Positions 37,561 through 46,425 of a DNA stretch of 64,000 nt are shown here, piece after piece. Positions within the stretch are counted from its first letter, which is position 1. Every line of letters begins with the position of its first letter. The DNA is taken from the NCBI GenBank assembly GCA_963662865.1, contig OY759969.1, forward strand, positions 310,001 through 374,000, read 5' to 3'. The DNA comes from JAJDYQ01 sp963662865 (GTDB lineage Bacteria > Pseudomonadota > Gammaproteobacteria > JAJDYQ01). A program made the translations under genes and the position numbers. The notes beneath the pieces were generated by a model that was not told the DNA's origin, searched no databases, and worked only from the letters and a program-made list of their open reading frames with translations.

Positions 37561-38028
37561 ATGATAATCGCGGAGCAAGGTGGAGATGGCATGGTCAGGT
37601 TTACGCTGCGACCAAATAACTCTTTGAATTGGAAGGGAAACTCGGAATTTCTTGCGTGGATGTCGGCAGTTTCCCTGAGTATTGCGGCATGGTTTGCATG
37701 GCAGGGGGTCTGGATAATCTTTCCCTTTGCGGGGCTTGAGCTGGCAGCGCTGGCTCTGGGTTTGCATATGGTTTCCTCACGAGGCATGGATAAAGAGGTT
37801 GTTTCCATCAATGAAGAAACCGTTGAAATATGCAAGGGGCGGCGGCAGATGGAATCCAAAGTACTGGTATGGCGTCATTGGGCGCAGATTCGGTTAGAGG
37901 CTGCCGATCGTGGCTGGTATCCGAGGCGATTGATCATAAGGTCGCATGGCAGAACCACAGAGATCGGAGGGTTTCTGGACGAGACTGAACGTGAGGAATT
38001 GGCCGAGAGGCTCAGGCAGATTGTTTAA
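37561..38028 (+). CDS. DUF2244 membrane protein next to the cox operon
   Basis: A 155-residue inner-membrane protein with the DUF2244 pattern: RFTLRPNNSLNWKGN, a double helix region (WIIFPFAGLELAALALGLHM), then WRHWAQIRLE and a C-terminal GGFLDETEREEL. It commonly neighbours cytochrome oxidase genes, and its role is unknown. An internal ATG at 37591 has a better ribosome site (GGAG at 37582) and may be the true start. It probably heads the cox operon. Confidence 0.82.
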   Translation: MIIAEQGGDGMVRFTLRPNNSLNWKGNSEFLAWMSAVSLSIAAWFAWQGVWIIFPFAGLELAALALGLHMVSSRGMDKEVVSINEETVEICKGRRQMESKVLVWRHWAQIRLEAADRGWYPRRLIIRSHGRTTEIGGFLDETEREELAERLRQIV

Positions 38029-38087
38029 CAGACAATCCGGCGAAATTTATGATTTTTTATATTGAAGCTACTGGGAGTTATAAGACG

Positions 38088-39224
38088 ATGTTGCGTGGAA
38101 TCAATAAGTTTATCTTGGCAACCACGGTGACTATGGCGGCTGGCATGCAGTCTGCCTCGGCGGGTTACATGGATACGCTGAATATGACACGGGGCGTCAC
38201 GCCTGTCAGTGAAAGGGTCTATGACCTGCATATGCTGATCCTCTGGATCTGTGTAATCATTGGCATCGTGGTCTTTGGTGCCATGTTTTATTCCATGATT
38301 AACCACCGTAAATCGAAAGGCGCGGTTCCTGCGACTTTCCATGAAAGTACCAGAATGGAAATTATATGGACCATTGTTCCGTTCCTGATTCTGATTGGTA
38401 TGGCTGTTCCCGCAACAAAGACCCTGGTATTTATGGCCGATACGGCCGAGCCTGATATGACAGTCAAGATCACTGGTCATCAATGGAAATGGGAATATGA
38501 GTACCTGGATGGCGCTGCAGAAGGGGTGCACTTCATAAGCTCTCTGTCTGCTGACAGCCGCAAGGCTATCTACGCTGACCCGGGATCAGTCGATAATTAC
38601 TTACTGGATGTTGATAATGAGATTGTCCTTCCTGTGGGCAAAAAGATTCATTTTTTGCTGACTGCATCAGACGTCATTCATGCCTGGTGGGTGCCTGAGC
38701 TCGGTCAGAAGCAGGACGCTATCCCCGGCTTCGTAAATGACCTCTGGACGGAAATCAAGAAGCCTGGCGTATATCGCGGTCAATGTGCGGAGCTTTGCGG
38801 CAGGGACCATGGTTTTATGCCTATCGTCGTTCGTGCGGTAACCGAGGAAGAATTTGCTGTCTGGGCCGCCGGCAGGAAAGACGACGGAAAAGAAGCAGAA
38901 ATAGCTGACAGGGTCTGGACGGCTGATGATCTGTATGCCCGCGGTGAAGAGGTTTACAACACGGCTTGTATCGGCTGTCACCAGTTGAATGGTATGGGTC
39001 TGCCCCCTGCATTTCCTGCAATCAATGGCAGCGCAATCGCTACCGGCCCTGTGGTTGATCATATGGATATAGTAATGAACGGTCGTCTGGGCACCGCCAT
39101 GTCAGCGTATAAGGATCAGTTGAACGATGTGGATATGGCAGCCGTTATCACCTACCAGCGTAATGCCTGGGACAATAAAGCGGGTGACCATGTTCTGCCG
39201 GCCGATGTAAAGGCGGTGCGTTAA
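38088..39224 (+). CDS. coxB: CoxB, cytochrome c oxidase subunit II with fused cytochrome c domain
   Basis: Subunit II accepts electrons at the CuA centre. An N-terminal signal and two membrane helices come first (LILWICVIIGIVVFGAMFYS and IIWTIVPFLILIGMAVPATK). The CuA domain follows, with the ligand cluster CAELCGRDHGFM and the upstream HAWWVPELG. A C-terminal cytochrome c domain has CIGCH and the expected Met-containing tail. This makes it a caa3-type subunit. I chose ATG 38088 (MLRGINKF, GGGAG upstream) over the open frame from 38049. Confidence 0.95.
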   Translation: MLRGINKFILATTVTMAAGMQSASAGYMDTLNMTRGVTPVSERVYDLHMLILWICVIIGIVVFGAMFYSMINHRKSKGAVPATFHESTRMEIIWTIVPFLILIGMAVPATKTLVFMADTAEPDMTVKITGHQWKWEYEYLDGAAEGVHFISSLSADSRKAIYADPGSVDNYLLDVDNEIVLPVGKKIHFLLTASDVIHAWWVPELGQKQDAIPGFVNDLWTEIKKPGVYRGQCAELCGRDHGFMPIVVRAVTEEEFAVWAAGRKDDGKEAEIADRVWTADDLYARGEEVYNTACIGCHQLNGMGLPPAFPAINGSAIATGPVVDHMDIVMNGRLGTAMSAYKDQLNDVDMAAVITYQRNAWDNKAGDHVLPADVKAVR

Positions 39225-39281
39225 CGGCGCAGTCGGAGATAACAGCGACAAGATTTTATTTTAGATTTACGGAGACTACCC

Positions 39282-40925
39282 ATGAGTGAAGCAGTAGCCC
39301 ACAACGACCACGCTCATGGCCCGGAAAAGGGCCTGATGCGTTGGGTTTATACAACTAACCATAAGGACATTGGTACGCTGTACCTGTTGTTTTCGCTGGC
39401 CATGTTCATGTTTGGTGGCGCAATGGCCATGGTCATTCGTGCGGAACTATTCCAGCCAGGTATGCAGTTGGTTGATCCTCACTTTTTTAACCAGATGACA
39501 ACCATGCACGCGCTGATCATGGTTTTTGGCGCGATCATGCCTGCTTTCGTAGGTCTTGCTAACTGGTTGATCCCGATGATGATCGGTGCGCCCGATATGG
39601 CGCTGCCGCGTATGAACAACTGGTCATTCTGGATTCTGCCTTTTGCATTTACCCTGATGATCGCCACTTTGTTTATGGAAGGCGGCGCTCCCGCAGCGGG
39701 CTGGACGATGTATGCGCCGCTGGTGCTGCAAACCGGCGATGCGTTTCCTTTCCTGATTTTCTCGATTCATTTGCTGGGCATCTCCTCGGTGATGGGTGCG
39801 ATTAATATTATCGCGACAATCATGAACATGCGTACGCCGGATATGACATTGATGAAGATGCCTCTGTTTGTATGGACATGGTTCATTACGGCCTATCTTC
39901 TGATCGCCGTTATGCCGGTATTCGCCGGTGCGGTAACCATGCTGTTGACCGACAAGTTTTTCGGTACGGCTTTCTTCAGCGCGGCGGGCGGTGGTGACCC
40001 GGTTTTGTATCAGCATGTATTCTGGTTCTTTGGTCACCCCGAAGTTTACATTATGATTTTGCCAGCCTTCGGTATTGTTTCGGCGATTATTCCGACGTTT
40101 GCCCGTAAACCACTGTTTGGCTACAGTTCTATGGTGTATGCGACTGCTTCTATCGCGTTCCTGTCATTTATTGTATGGGCGCACCATATGTTTACAGTCG
40201 GTATGCCGCTGGCTGGCGAGCTGTTTTTCATGTACGCCACCATGATGATTGCGGTGCCCACCGGCGTTAAGGTATTTAACTGGGTATCCACCATGTGGAA
40301 AGGCTCCATGACCTTTGAAACGCCCATGCTGTTTGCACTGGCCTTTGTTATCCTGTTCACCATCGGCGGGTTCTCCGGCCTGATGCTGGCGATTACGCCG
40401 GTGGATTTTCAATACCACGATACATACTTTGTAGTCGCTCACTTTCACTACGTGTTGGTCACCGGTGCGGTGTATTCAATCATCGCGGCCGCTTACTATT
40501 GGATGCCCAAGTGGACAGGTCATATGTATAACGAAACCGCAGGCAGGATTCATTTCTGGTGGTCCACCATTTCAGTCAATGTCCTGTTCTTCCCTCAACA
40601 TTTCCTGGGTCTGGCGGGCATGCCGCGTCGTATCCCCGATTATTCCGTACAGTTTGCCGACTGGAACATGGTTTCAAGTATTGGTGGTTTTGCCTTTGGT
40701 CTGGCCCAGGTTTATTTCTGCTGGATTGTTTACAAGACCATCAGAGGCGGAGAGAAAGCAACTGCTCAGGTTTGGGAAGGCGCAACGGGTCTGGAGTTTG
40801 AAAACCTGCCATCGCCGGCACCTTACCATAGTTTTACTACAGCACCTGAAATCAGGCAGCAGCCGATTATCTCCCCGGCGCCGCTACAATTCGACACTGA
40901 CACGGTAACGCAGAAAGCAAAATGA
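39282..40925 (+). CDS. coxA: CoxA, cytochrome c oxidase subunit I
   Basis: The catalytic subunit reduces O2 at the heme a3-CuB centre and pumps protons. It has 547 residues and about twelve helices. The heme and CuB ligand motifs are MTTMHALIMVFGAIMP, WFFGHPEVYIMILPAFG (CuB His and the cross-linked Tyr), WAHHMFTVGMP and VVAHFHYVLVTGAV. The C-terminus is extended and polar. It follows coxB by 57 bases with GGAGA at the start. Confidence 0.97.
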   Translation: MSEAVAHNDHAHGPEKGLMRWVYTTNHKDIGTLYLLFSLAMFMFGGAMAMVIRAELFQPGMQLVDPHFFNQMTTMHALIMVFGAIMPAFVGLANWLIPMMIGAPDMALPRMNNWSFWILPFAFTLMIATLFMEGGAPAAGWTMYAPLVLQTGDAFPFLIFSIHLLGISSVMGAINIIATIMNMRTPDMTLMKMPLFVWTWFITAYLLIAVMPVFAGAVTMLLTDKFFGTAFFSAAGGGDPVLYQHVFWFFGHPEVYIMILPAFGIVSAIIPTFARKPLFGYSSMVYATASIAFLSFIVWAHHMFTVGMPLAGELFFMYATMMIAVPTGVKVFNWVSTMWKGSMTFETPMLFALAFVILFTIGGFSGLMLAITPVDFQYHDTYFVVAHFHYVLVTGAVYSIIAAAYYWMPKWTGHMYNETAGRIHFWWSTISVNVLFFPQHFLGLAGMPRRIPDYSVQFADWNMVSSIGGFAFGLAQVYFCWIVYKTIRGGEKATAQVWEGATGLEFENLPSPAPYHSFTTAPEIRQQPIISPAPLQFDTDTVTQKAK

Positions 40926-41050
40926 GTCAGGATGACAAACTGAAGGCCAGGAATCGCAAAACGGTGATTGTGCTGGCGCTGCTGGCACTGGCCGTATATG
41001 GGACTTATATTGTAATGTCGGCCCTGGGGAGTCAGGTTTATGGAACCTGA
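40922..41050 (+). CDS. Small membrane peptide between coxA and ctaG
   Basis: A 42-residue ORF (MSQDDKLKARNRKTV, one helix VLALLALAVYGTYIVMSALG). Its ATG overlaps the coxA stop codon (ATGA), and its stop lies 11 bases into ctaG, so all three are translationally coupled. A short basic N-terminus followed by a single helix fits the small cytochrome-oxidase assembly peptides often found at this spot. It has no catalytic residue. Assignment is by position and form. Confidence 0.75.
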   Translation: MSQDDKLKARNRKTVIVLALLALAVYGTYIVMSALGSQVYGT

Positions 41051-41591
41051 AAGCGGCAGGGTAGAAAGAAAATCAAATAAAAAACTGGTCACCATGCTGG
41101 TGGCCATGGTGTTTTTCATGTCAGGATTTTCTTTTGCCCTGGTCCCTTTATATGACGTATTTTGCGAGATAACCGGCCTGAACGGTAAAACGGCTGACAG
41201 GCCCGTTGCCGTTGAACAAAGGGTTGATTTGAGTCGCACGGTGAAAGTGCAGTTCATAGCAAATATGAATGGCGCCGGATCGTGGAAATTCAAACCGGCT
41301 GTATTCGAAATGGAGGTGCATCCGGGCAAGCTGGAAGAGACCTTGTTTTATGCCGAGAATATGACGGATTTGAACAAGGTCGCGCAGGCGGTGCCCAGCG
41401 TAGTTCCGGGTCAGGCCGCGCTTTATTTCCATAAAACCGAATGTTTTTGTTTTAACGAGCAGGTTTTTGAACCGCGAGAAGGCAAAGATATGCCGTTGCG
41501 GTTCATGGTAGATCCGGAGTTGCCGGAAAAGATTAAAACGATAGCCCTGTCGTACACGTTCTTTGAACTGGACAGGGTTGCAGCGAAATAA
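41040..41591 (+). CDS. ctaG: CtaG/Cox11, copper delivery to cytochrome oxidase CuB
   Basis: A 183-residue assembly factor anchored by one N-terminal helix (MLVAMVFFMSGFSFALVPLY) with a periplasmic Ig-like domain. The copper-binding motif TECFCFNEQ and the family end VDPELPEKIKTIALSYTFFE are present. An additional Cys in YDVFCEITG after the helix is conserved in the family. It overlaps the preceding small ORF. Confidence 0.94.
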   Translation: MEPESGRVERKSNKKLVTMLVAMVFFMSGFSFALVPLYDVFCEITGLNGKTADRPVAVEQRVDLSRTVKVQFIANMNGAGSWKFKPAVFEMEVHPGKLEETLFYAENMTDLNKVAQAVPSVVPGQAALYFHKTECFCFNEQVFEPREGKDMPLRFMVDPELPEKIKTIALSYTFFELDRVAAK

Positions 41592-41626
41592 TTTATTTAA
41601 TTTTTCAAGAAGAAAGGTAGGGAAAA

Positions 41627-42499
41627 ATGGCACAGGCACATCCGGGTGACGGCTATTACGTACCGCACGGTACGAGATGGCCAATTATCGGTTCGATCGG
41701 CCTCACAACAGCCGCCGCAGGTCTTTCCAGTTATTTGAACGGTAATAATGCCGGCTTCACCGTCATGTTTGGAGGCCTGTTGATTGTTACTTACATGATG
41801 TATCGCTGGTTTGGCCAGGTAATCCAGGAAAGCGAGGATGGCTACTACAACGACCAGGTCGATGTTTCTTTCCGTATGGGTATGGGCTGGTTCATCTTTT
41901 CGGAAGTCATGTTCTTTGCCGCATTCTTTGGTGCCCTTTTCTATGCACGGGCGCTTTCACTGCCCTGGCTGCTGGGAGAAGGTGACGGCGTTCTGACGAA
42001 TATCCATTTATGGCCTTTGTTTGATGAAGGCTGGCCGAGTAATGGCCCTGCCGATTTTGGTGGTGACTTCCGGACAATTCCCGCATGGGGTTTGCCCGCC
42101 ATCAATACCTTGATTCTTCTGGCTTCTGGCGTGACGGTAACCCTGGCGCACTGGGCGTTGAAAAAGGATAGTCGCAAAGGCCTGATTATGTGGCTGGCTG
42201 CAACGGTTATTCTGGGCTATCTCTTCGTTTACCTGCAGGCAATGGAATATGCGCACGCCTACAATGAACTGAACCTGACCATGGAGTCCGGTATCTACGG
42301 TTCAACCTTTTTCATGTTGACCGGATTTCACGGTTTCCATGTGACGATGGGAGCAACCATGCTGCTGGTGATTATGGTGCGTTCAATGAGAGGCCATTTT
42401 ACCAGGGCAAGACATTTTGCGTTTGAAGGAGTCGCCTGGTACTGGCACTTCGTCGATGTGGTGTGGTTGGGTCTGTTTATCTTTGTGTACTGGATTTAA
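41627..42499 (+). CDS. coxC: CoxC, cytochrome c oxidase subunit III
   Basis: A 290-residue inner-membrane protein with seven helices. WFIFSEVMFFAAFFGALFYA and GFHGFHVTMGATMLL are subunit III signatures, and it ends with the helix AWYWHFVDVVWLGLFIFVYW. An AGGTAGGG ribosome region lies just upstream. It is the last gene of the cox operon. Confidence 0.96.
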   Translation: MAQAHPGDGYYVPHGTRWPIIGSIGLTTAAAGLSSYLNGNNAGFTVMFGGLLIVTYMMYRWFGQVIQESEDGYYNDQVDVSFRMGMGWFIFSEVMFFAAFFGALFYARALSLPWLLGEGDGVLTNIHLWPLFDEGWPSNGPADFGGDFRTIPAWGLPAINTLILLASGVTVTLAHWALKKDSRKGLIMWLAATVILGYLFVYLQAMEYAHAYNELNLTMESGIYGSTFFMLTGFHGFHVTMGATMLLVIMVRSMRGHFTRARHFAFEGVAWYWHFVDVVWLGLFIFVYWI

Positions 42500-42521
42500 G
42501 GCCGGATAATTCAAAAGGGTA

Positions 42522-42537
42522 TTGCGTTCCGACGCAA
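42522..42537. terminator. Short hairpin between convergent coxC and pyrC
   Basis: TTGCGT-TCCG-ACGCAA gives a 6-bp stem in the 67-base gap between convergent genes. There is no T-run on either side, so it is at best a weak or factor-assisted terminator. Confidence 0.3.
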
Positions 42538-42566
42538 CGCCTTAAGACCAGTTTACCCACAATACC

Positions 42567-43619
42567 TTAAATGAGGCCAGTGGCATCTTGAATTTGCCAG
42601 GCTATGGTTTCTCCGGCCTTGTAGGGCGAGACCGATAGTTCACCTGAACCAATGGCTTCCGGGATCCGTTGTTCGGTACGCACCAGCCTGATTTGTCGAG
42701 TATTTATGGGAAGCCCATAGAAAGTCGGACCGTTAAGCGATGCAAAGGCCTCGAATTTATCCAGAGCATTTTCCTCATCAAATACCTGCACATAATTTTC
42801 CAGGGCATGAGGTGCGCTGAATATACCGGCACAACCACAGGCGCTTTCCTTGTTTTCCATGGTGTGTGGCGCGGTATCCGTCCCCAGGAAAAACCTGTGG
42901 CTGCCTGAAGTTGCCGCCTTACGTAATGCCCGTCGGTGTGTTTCACGCTTGGCTACCGGCAGGCAATACAGATGAGGTTTAATGCCACCTGTCAATATAT
43001 CATTGCGATTGATTTGCAGGTGGTGCACCGTGATCGTGGCGGCAATGTTGTCGCCGCCTGTTGTGATAAAATCGACTGCGTCACTGGTGGTAATATGTTC
43101 GAAGACAACTTTGAGTTCAGGTATATCGAGTAATAATGGAGCCATAGCGGTTTCGATAAAGACGGCTTCGCGGTCGAAAACATCGACATCCTGGCTAACG
43201 ACCTCGCCATGAACCAGTAACGGCATACCGATTTGCTGCATGACTTCCAGCACCGGGTAGATTGCTTTGATATCACTGACGCCAAAAGCCGAGTTGGTCG
43301 TTGCATTCAGGGGATAAAGTTTTGCTGCGGTAAAGACACCTTCATCATAACCGGCCTTGAGCTCATCGCTGCTGATATTATTCGTTAGATAAGCCGTCAT
43401 CAGAGGTTGAAAGTCGGGCCACTCATTCGTGGCGGCCAGAATTCTTTTTCTGTAGGCCGTCGCGGTGGCGATTGTCGTTACCGGCGGGTTGAGGTTAGGC
43501 ATGATGATGGCGCGTCCAAACTGGCGAGCCGTGTATCCGGCTACCTGTTGCAGCATGGCGTTATCGCGTAGATGTACGTGCCAGTCGTCAGGTTGAGTGA
43601 GGGTCAGGGAAGCTCCCAT
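42567..43619 (-). CDS. pyrC: PyrC, dihydroorotase
   Basis: A zinc amidohydrolase for the third step of pyrimidine synthesis. The 350 residues begin with the metal-binding HVHLRD motif (DDWHVHLRDN). The carbamylated-lysine region TAAKLYPLNATTNSAFGV, MPLLVHGEV, FEHITT and GTDTAPHTMENKE are also present, placing it in the class II (E. coli) group. It is convergent with the cox operon. Confidence 0.96.
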   Translation of the reverse strand: MGASLTLTQPDDWHVHLRDNAMLQQVAGYTARQFGRAIIMPNLNPPVTTIATATAYRKRILAATNEWPDFQPLMTAYLTNNISSDELKAGYDEGVFTAAKLYPLNATTNSAFGVSDIKAIYPVLEVMQQIGMPLLVHGEVVSQDVDVFDREAVFIETAMAPLLLDIPELKVVFEHITTSDAVDFITTGGDNIAATITVHHLQINRNDILTGGIKPHLYCLPVAKRETHRRALRKAATSGSHRFFLGTDTAPHTMENKESACGCAGIFSAPHALENYVQVFDEENALDKFEAFASLNGPTFYGLPINTRQIRLVRTEQRIPEAIGSGELSVSPYKAGETIAWQIQDATGLI

Positions 43620-44008
43620 GCGGATAATCTCTCTGTGAATCTCCGGGCATTATATCGGGCTTGTGTATGGAAAGTGAGAGGCGCACCGGTAAAGTATCTT
43701 TTGCATCGGCCCCATAAGCTGAACAGGTTCGGGCTGGATAATACTGTTTCTTTCAGGCGACTCCTGTATCTTGCAGCCTATGTATAGATAATAAACGATA
43801 TTTTCGATATAAATTATTGATAATTATCTAGTTTTATCTTTGTTAGTCTCTCGCTGCTGGTGATAGTGATTGTCGAGCGAGGTTCGTTTCATCTTGACGA
43901 ATGATAATTCGACATGATTACCGCTTTCGTGTGATGAGAATCCGGTCTGTTGATTTTCAGGTAGATTTTGGTTGGATTTCACTTTCCTGTTAAGGGGCGA
44001 TTTGGGCA
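43620..44008 (+). promoter_or_regulatory. Regulatory region upstream of the DAB operon
   Basis: About 390 bases without a gene, strongly AT-rich in the middle. It holds a direct repeat CGATAT-TTT-CGATAT (43796-43810) and a perfect palindrome AATTAT-TG-ATAATT (43812-43825). These are candidate binding sites for a CO2-responsive regulator such as a LysR/CbbR-type protein, but no regulator gene is adjacent. AAGGGG (43992-43997) serves dabB. Confidence 0.4.
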
Positions 44009-45676
44009 ATGGATCAACTGATTTTATGGCTGCCGGCGATTCCTCTGATTTCAGCGTTGCTGACCCACCTGCTGGGCAGAGGCATCGTAAGGATCAGTAC
44101 TACGTGTGGTGTTCTGCTCCTGATATTATCGGCCTGCCTTCTGGGTTTGAGTCTCCTGGGGGCAGATGTCCACCTGCATACGCTCGGCATCTCCTGGGGA
44201 GGGTTGTTATTTGATCCGTTGAGCGCATTGATGGCGCTGATGATATCAGGCGTTAGTCTGCTGGTTCGTGTTTACTCCATTCGCTACATGGCGGAAGAGG
44301 CCGGTTATGCGCGTTTCTTCGTGCTGCTTGACCTCATGACGGCCAGCCTGCTGATAATGGTGGCGGCAGGCGACCTGATTACGTTGTTGATTTCCTGGCA
44401 CCTGATAGGTTTATTGCTTTATTTCCTGTTGGGCCACGATACCCGTAGTCATTCAGCATACCGTTATGGCTTTTGGACCCTGATTACCTGCCGTCTTGGT
44501 GACCTGCCGCTGGTTCTGGCCGCGATGTTACTCTTCCACAGCTACGATAGCTGGTGGCTGCCGGAAATCTTTGAAAAAATTGCGGCCAATCCGGATGCAG
44601 CGACCTTTCTGGGGTTACCGGTCGTAGAGGTCGCGGGAGGGCTTGTCGCGCTTTCGGCATTCGCACGTTCAGCGCAGTTTCTATTGCATACATGGCTGCC
44701 CTACAGCATGGAAGGGCCGACGCCTGTGTCTGCACTGATGCACGCAGGTATTGTGAATGCAGGTGGCATCCTGATTAACCGCTTTGCCCCGATATACGTA
44801 CACACCGATAGCGTGCTGCACTGGGTATTTATCGTAGGTCTGTTTACCGCGATTATTGGTTCGGTGCTGATGCTGAGCCAGAATGACGTGAAGAAATCCC
44901 TTGGATATTCCACTATGGGCCAGATGGGATTCATGGTTATGGAATGTGGAGTCGGGGCCTTCTCGCTGGCTGTCTTTCACCTGATCGCCCACGGCCTGTT
45001 CAAGGGGACGATGTTTCTGAGCGCGGGCGGCGTCATCGGAGAGGCTCGCCACGACGACGGCGTTCCGAAAAAGGACTTATATACCTTCATCGTGGAGCGT
45101 CAGCCGCCCACTGATAAACAGCCGTGGTTGATTATGGCGGCCATTACATTAGCGGTGCCCATATTTGTACTGTTTCTCTCGCATTGGGCGGTAGCGCCGG
45201 ATTTGTCCCAGAAGCAGGGCGCTATTGTCTTGCTGTTTTTCGGTTGGGTAACGGGTGCGCAGCTATTGTTCTCGACTTATCACATGAGTGCACAAAATCC
45301 CTGGCGTCTGGTCGGTTTGATTATCGTCTCGTTTGTAATCGTGGTGATTGGTTATACGTTCATCAGCCATGCGCTCGACCTCTTTCTGTATCCAAACCCT
45401 GAGTTCGCCGCTCAACTCTATCATGCTGCCAGCATTGACATTTTGTCCTTCGATGTACTGGTTTCGATTGCTGCGCTCGTTATTGTCGTCGGCTGGGTGC
45501 GCGTCTATTACCAGCATCATCATCGAATCCATAAAAGCCAGCCTCCGGGCAACGTATGGCTGAACTTTTATGCGCTGATTTCGCGTGAATTTTATATCAA
45601 TGATCTTTACACTGGCCTGAACCGTAGCCTGCTATCGGCCTCCACCCGTCTTAACATGTTACTGAGATGGGGATGA
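44009..45676 (+). CDS. dabB: DabB, membrane subunit of the DAB inorganic-carbon pump
   Basis: A 555-residue member of the NADH-quinone oxidoreductase/Mrp antiporter membrane-subunit superfamily with about 14 helices. Motifs include SWHLIGLLLYFLLGHD, LLHTWLPYSMEGPTPVSALM with HAGIVNAGGILI, and DVKKSLGYSTMGQMGFM. In characterised DAB systems this subunit couples ion movement to the DabA reaction. It overlaps the next gene by 10 bases. The absence of other Nuo genes and the adjacent dabA settle the identity. Confidence 0.92.
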   Translation: MDQLILWLPAIPLISALLTHLLGRGIVRISTTCGVLLLILSACLLGLSLLGADVHLHTLGISWGGLLFDPLSALMALMISGVSLLVRVYSIRYMAEEAGYARFFVLLDLMTASLLIMVAAGDLITLLISWHLIGLLLYFLLGHDTRSHSAYRYGFWTLITCRLGDLPLVLAAMLLFHSYDSWWLPEIFEKIAANPDAATFLGLPVVEVAGGLVALSAFARSAQFLLHTWLPYSMEGPTPVSALMHAGIVNAGGILINRFAPIYVHTDSVLHWVFIVGLFTAIIGSVLMLSQNDVKKSLGYSTMGQMGFMVMECGVGAFSLAVFHLIAHGLFKGTMFLSAGGVIGEARHDDGVPKKDLYTFIVERQPPTDKQPWLIMAAITLAVPIFVLFLSHWAVAPDLSQKQGAIVLLFFGWVTGAQLLFSTYHMSAQNPWRLVGLIIVSFVIVVIGYTFISHALDLFLYPNPEFAAQLYHAASIDILSFDVLVSIAALVIVVGWVRVYYQHHHRIHKSQPPGNVWLNFYALISREFYINDLYTGLNRSLLSASTRLNMLLRWG

Positions 45677-46425
45677 TGGATATTGTGACCTTGCTATTGG
45701 CCGCCGTTTTCCTGCCATTATTTCCGTTCAGTATGGTTTTTAATGCCCTGTTTGAGCGTTTGCCGCACCCGGTATTACGCAGCGTCATGCTGCTGGTCTG
45801 GCCTTTAATCGGCATTTACCTGTTACAGGGGGAAAGGCAACTACCCCCTGACTGGACAGTCATCTGGGCATCCGCTACGGCCATTCTCTATGGGTTCAGG
45901 TTGATCGCCATACGCGATATGGGGCGATGGATCGGATTTCTGGCCACCTCAGCCTGGTCCCTGCTGTGGGTGAGTATCAACGCAGGTATGAATGGCGGCT
46001 GGCTTTATCAGTTCGCACTTGGATTTTCCGTTCCGCTGGTTATGCTGGTGATTATGGCGACCCATATAGGGGCCCGATTTGGTGCGGCCTACACCGGTCT
46101 GTACGGTGGGCTTGCGGCGACTACACCGCGGCTTTCGGGAGTTCTGGTATTTGCCACGCTTGCAGCCACAGCCACCCCGGTATTTCCGGCATTTTTCATC
46201 ATGCTGCATAACATTGTCAGCTCTGCGCCGGAAATTGTGGCGGCCATGTTGATCGCCTGGTTGTTATGGACCTGGGCCAGCGCCCGCCTGCTCCAGGGAT
46301 TGATCGTAGGGTCGAAGGCCGGCGAGGCAGTTCAGGATATCGGCAAGGTCTTGACCTGGCTGTATGCCCTGTTAATGGCCGTGCTGGCACTGTCTGGTCT
46401 ATACCTTGCAGGAGGGCGGTTATGA
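45667..46425 (+). CDS. Extra NuoM/MrpD-like membrane protein inside the DAB operon
   Basis: A 252-residue, very hydrophobic protein with about seven helices. The segment AAYTGLYGGLAATTPRLSGV and LVFATLAATATPVFPAFFIM resembles the corresponding region of proton-translocating NuoM/MrpD subunits, so it looks like a half-length antiporter-type subunit. It overlaps dabB by 10 bases and dabA by 4 bases (ATGA), so the three are coupled. Two-gene DAB operons are the described norm. This third gene may be a proton-path accessory. Confidence 0.75.
   Translation: MGMMDIVTLLLAAVFLPLFPFSMVFNALFERLPHPVLRSVMLLVWPLIGIYLLQGERQLPPDWTVIWASATAILYGFRLIAIRDMGRWIGFLATSAWSLLWVSINAGMNGGWLYQFALGFSVPLVMLVIMATHIGARFGAAYTGLYGGLAATTPRLSGVLVFATLAATATPVFPAFFIMLHNIVSSAPEIVAAMLIAWLLWTWASARLLQGLIVGSKAGEAVQDIGKVLTWLYALLMAVLALSGLYLAGGRL

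Noticed and set aside
46266..46421. N-terminal extension of DabA by 52 codons
   Set aside because: It overlaps the preceding membrane gene completely. The ATGA overlap at 46422 is a typical coupled start.
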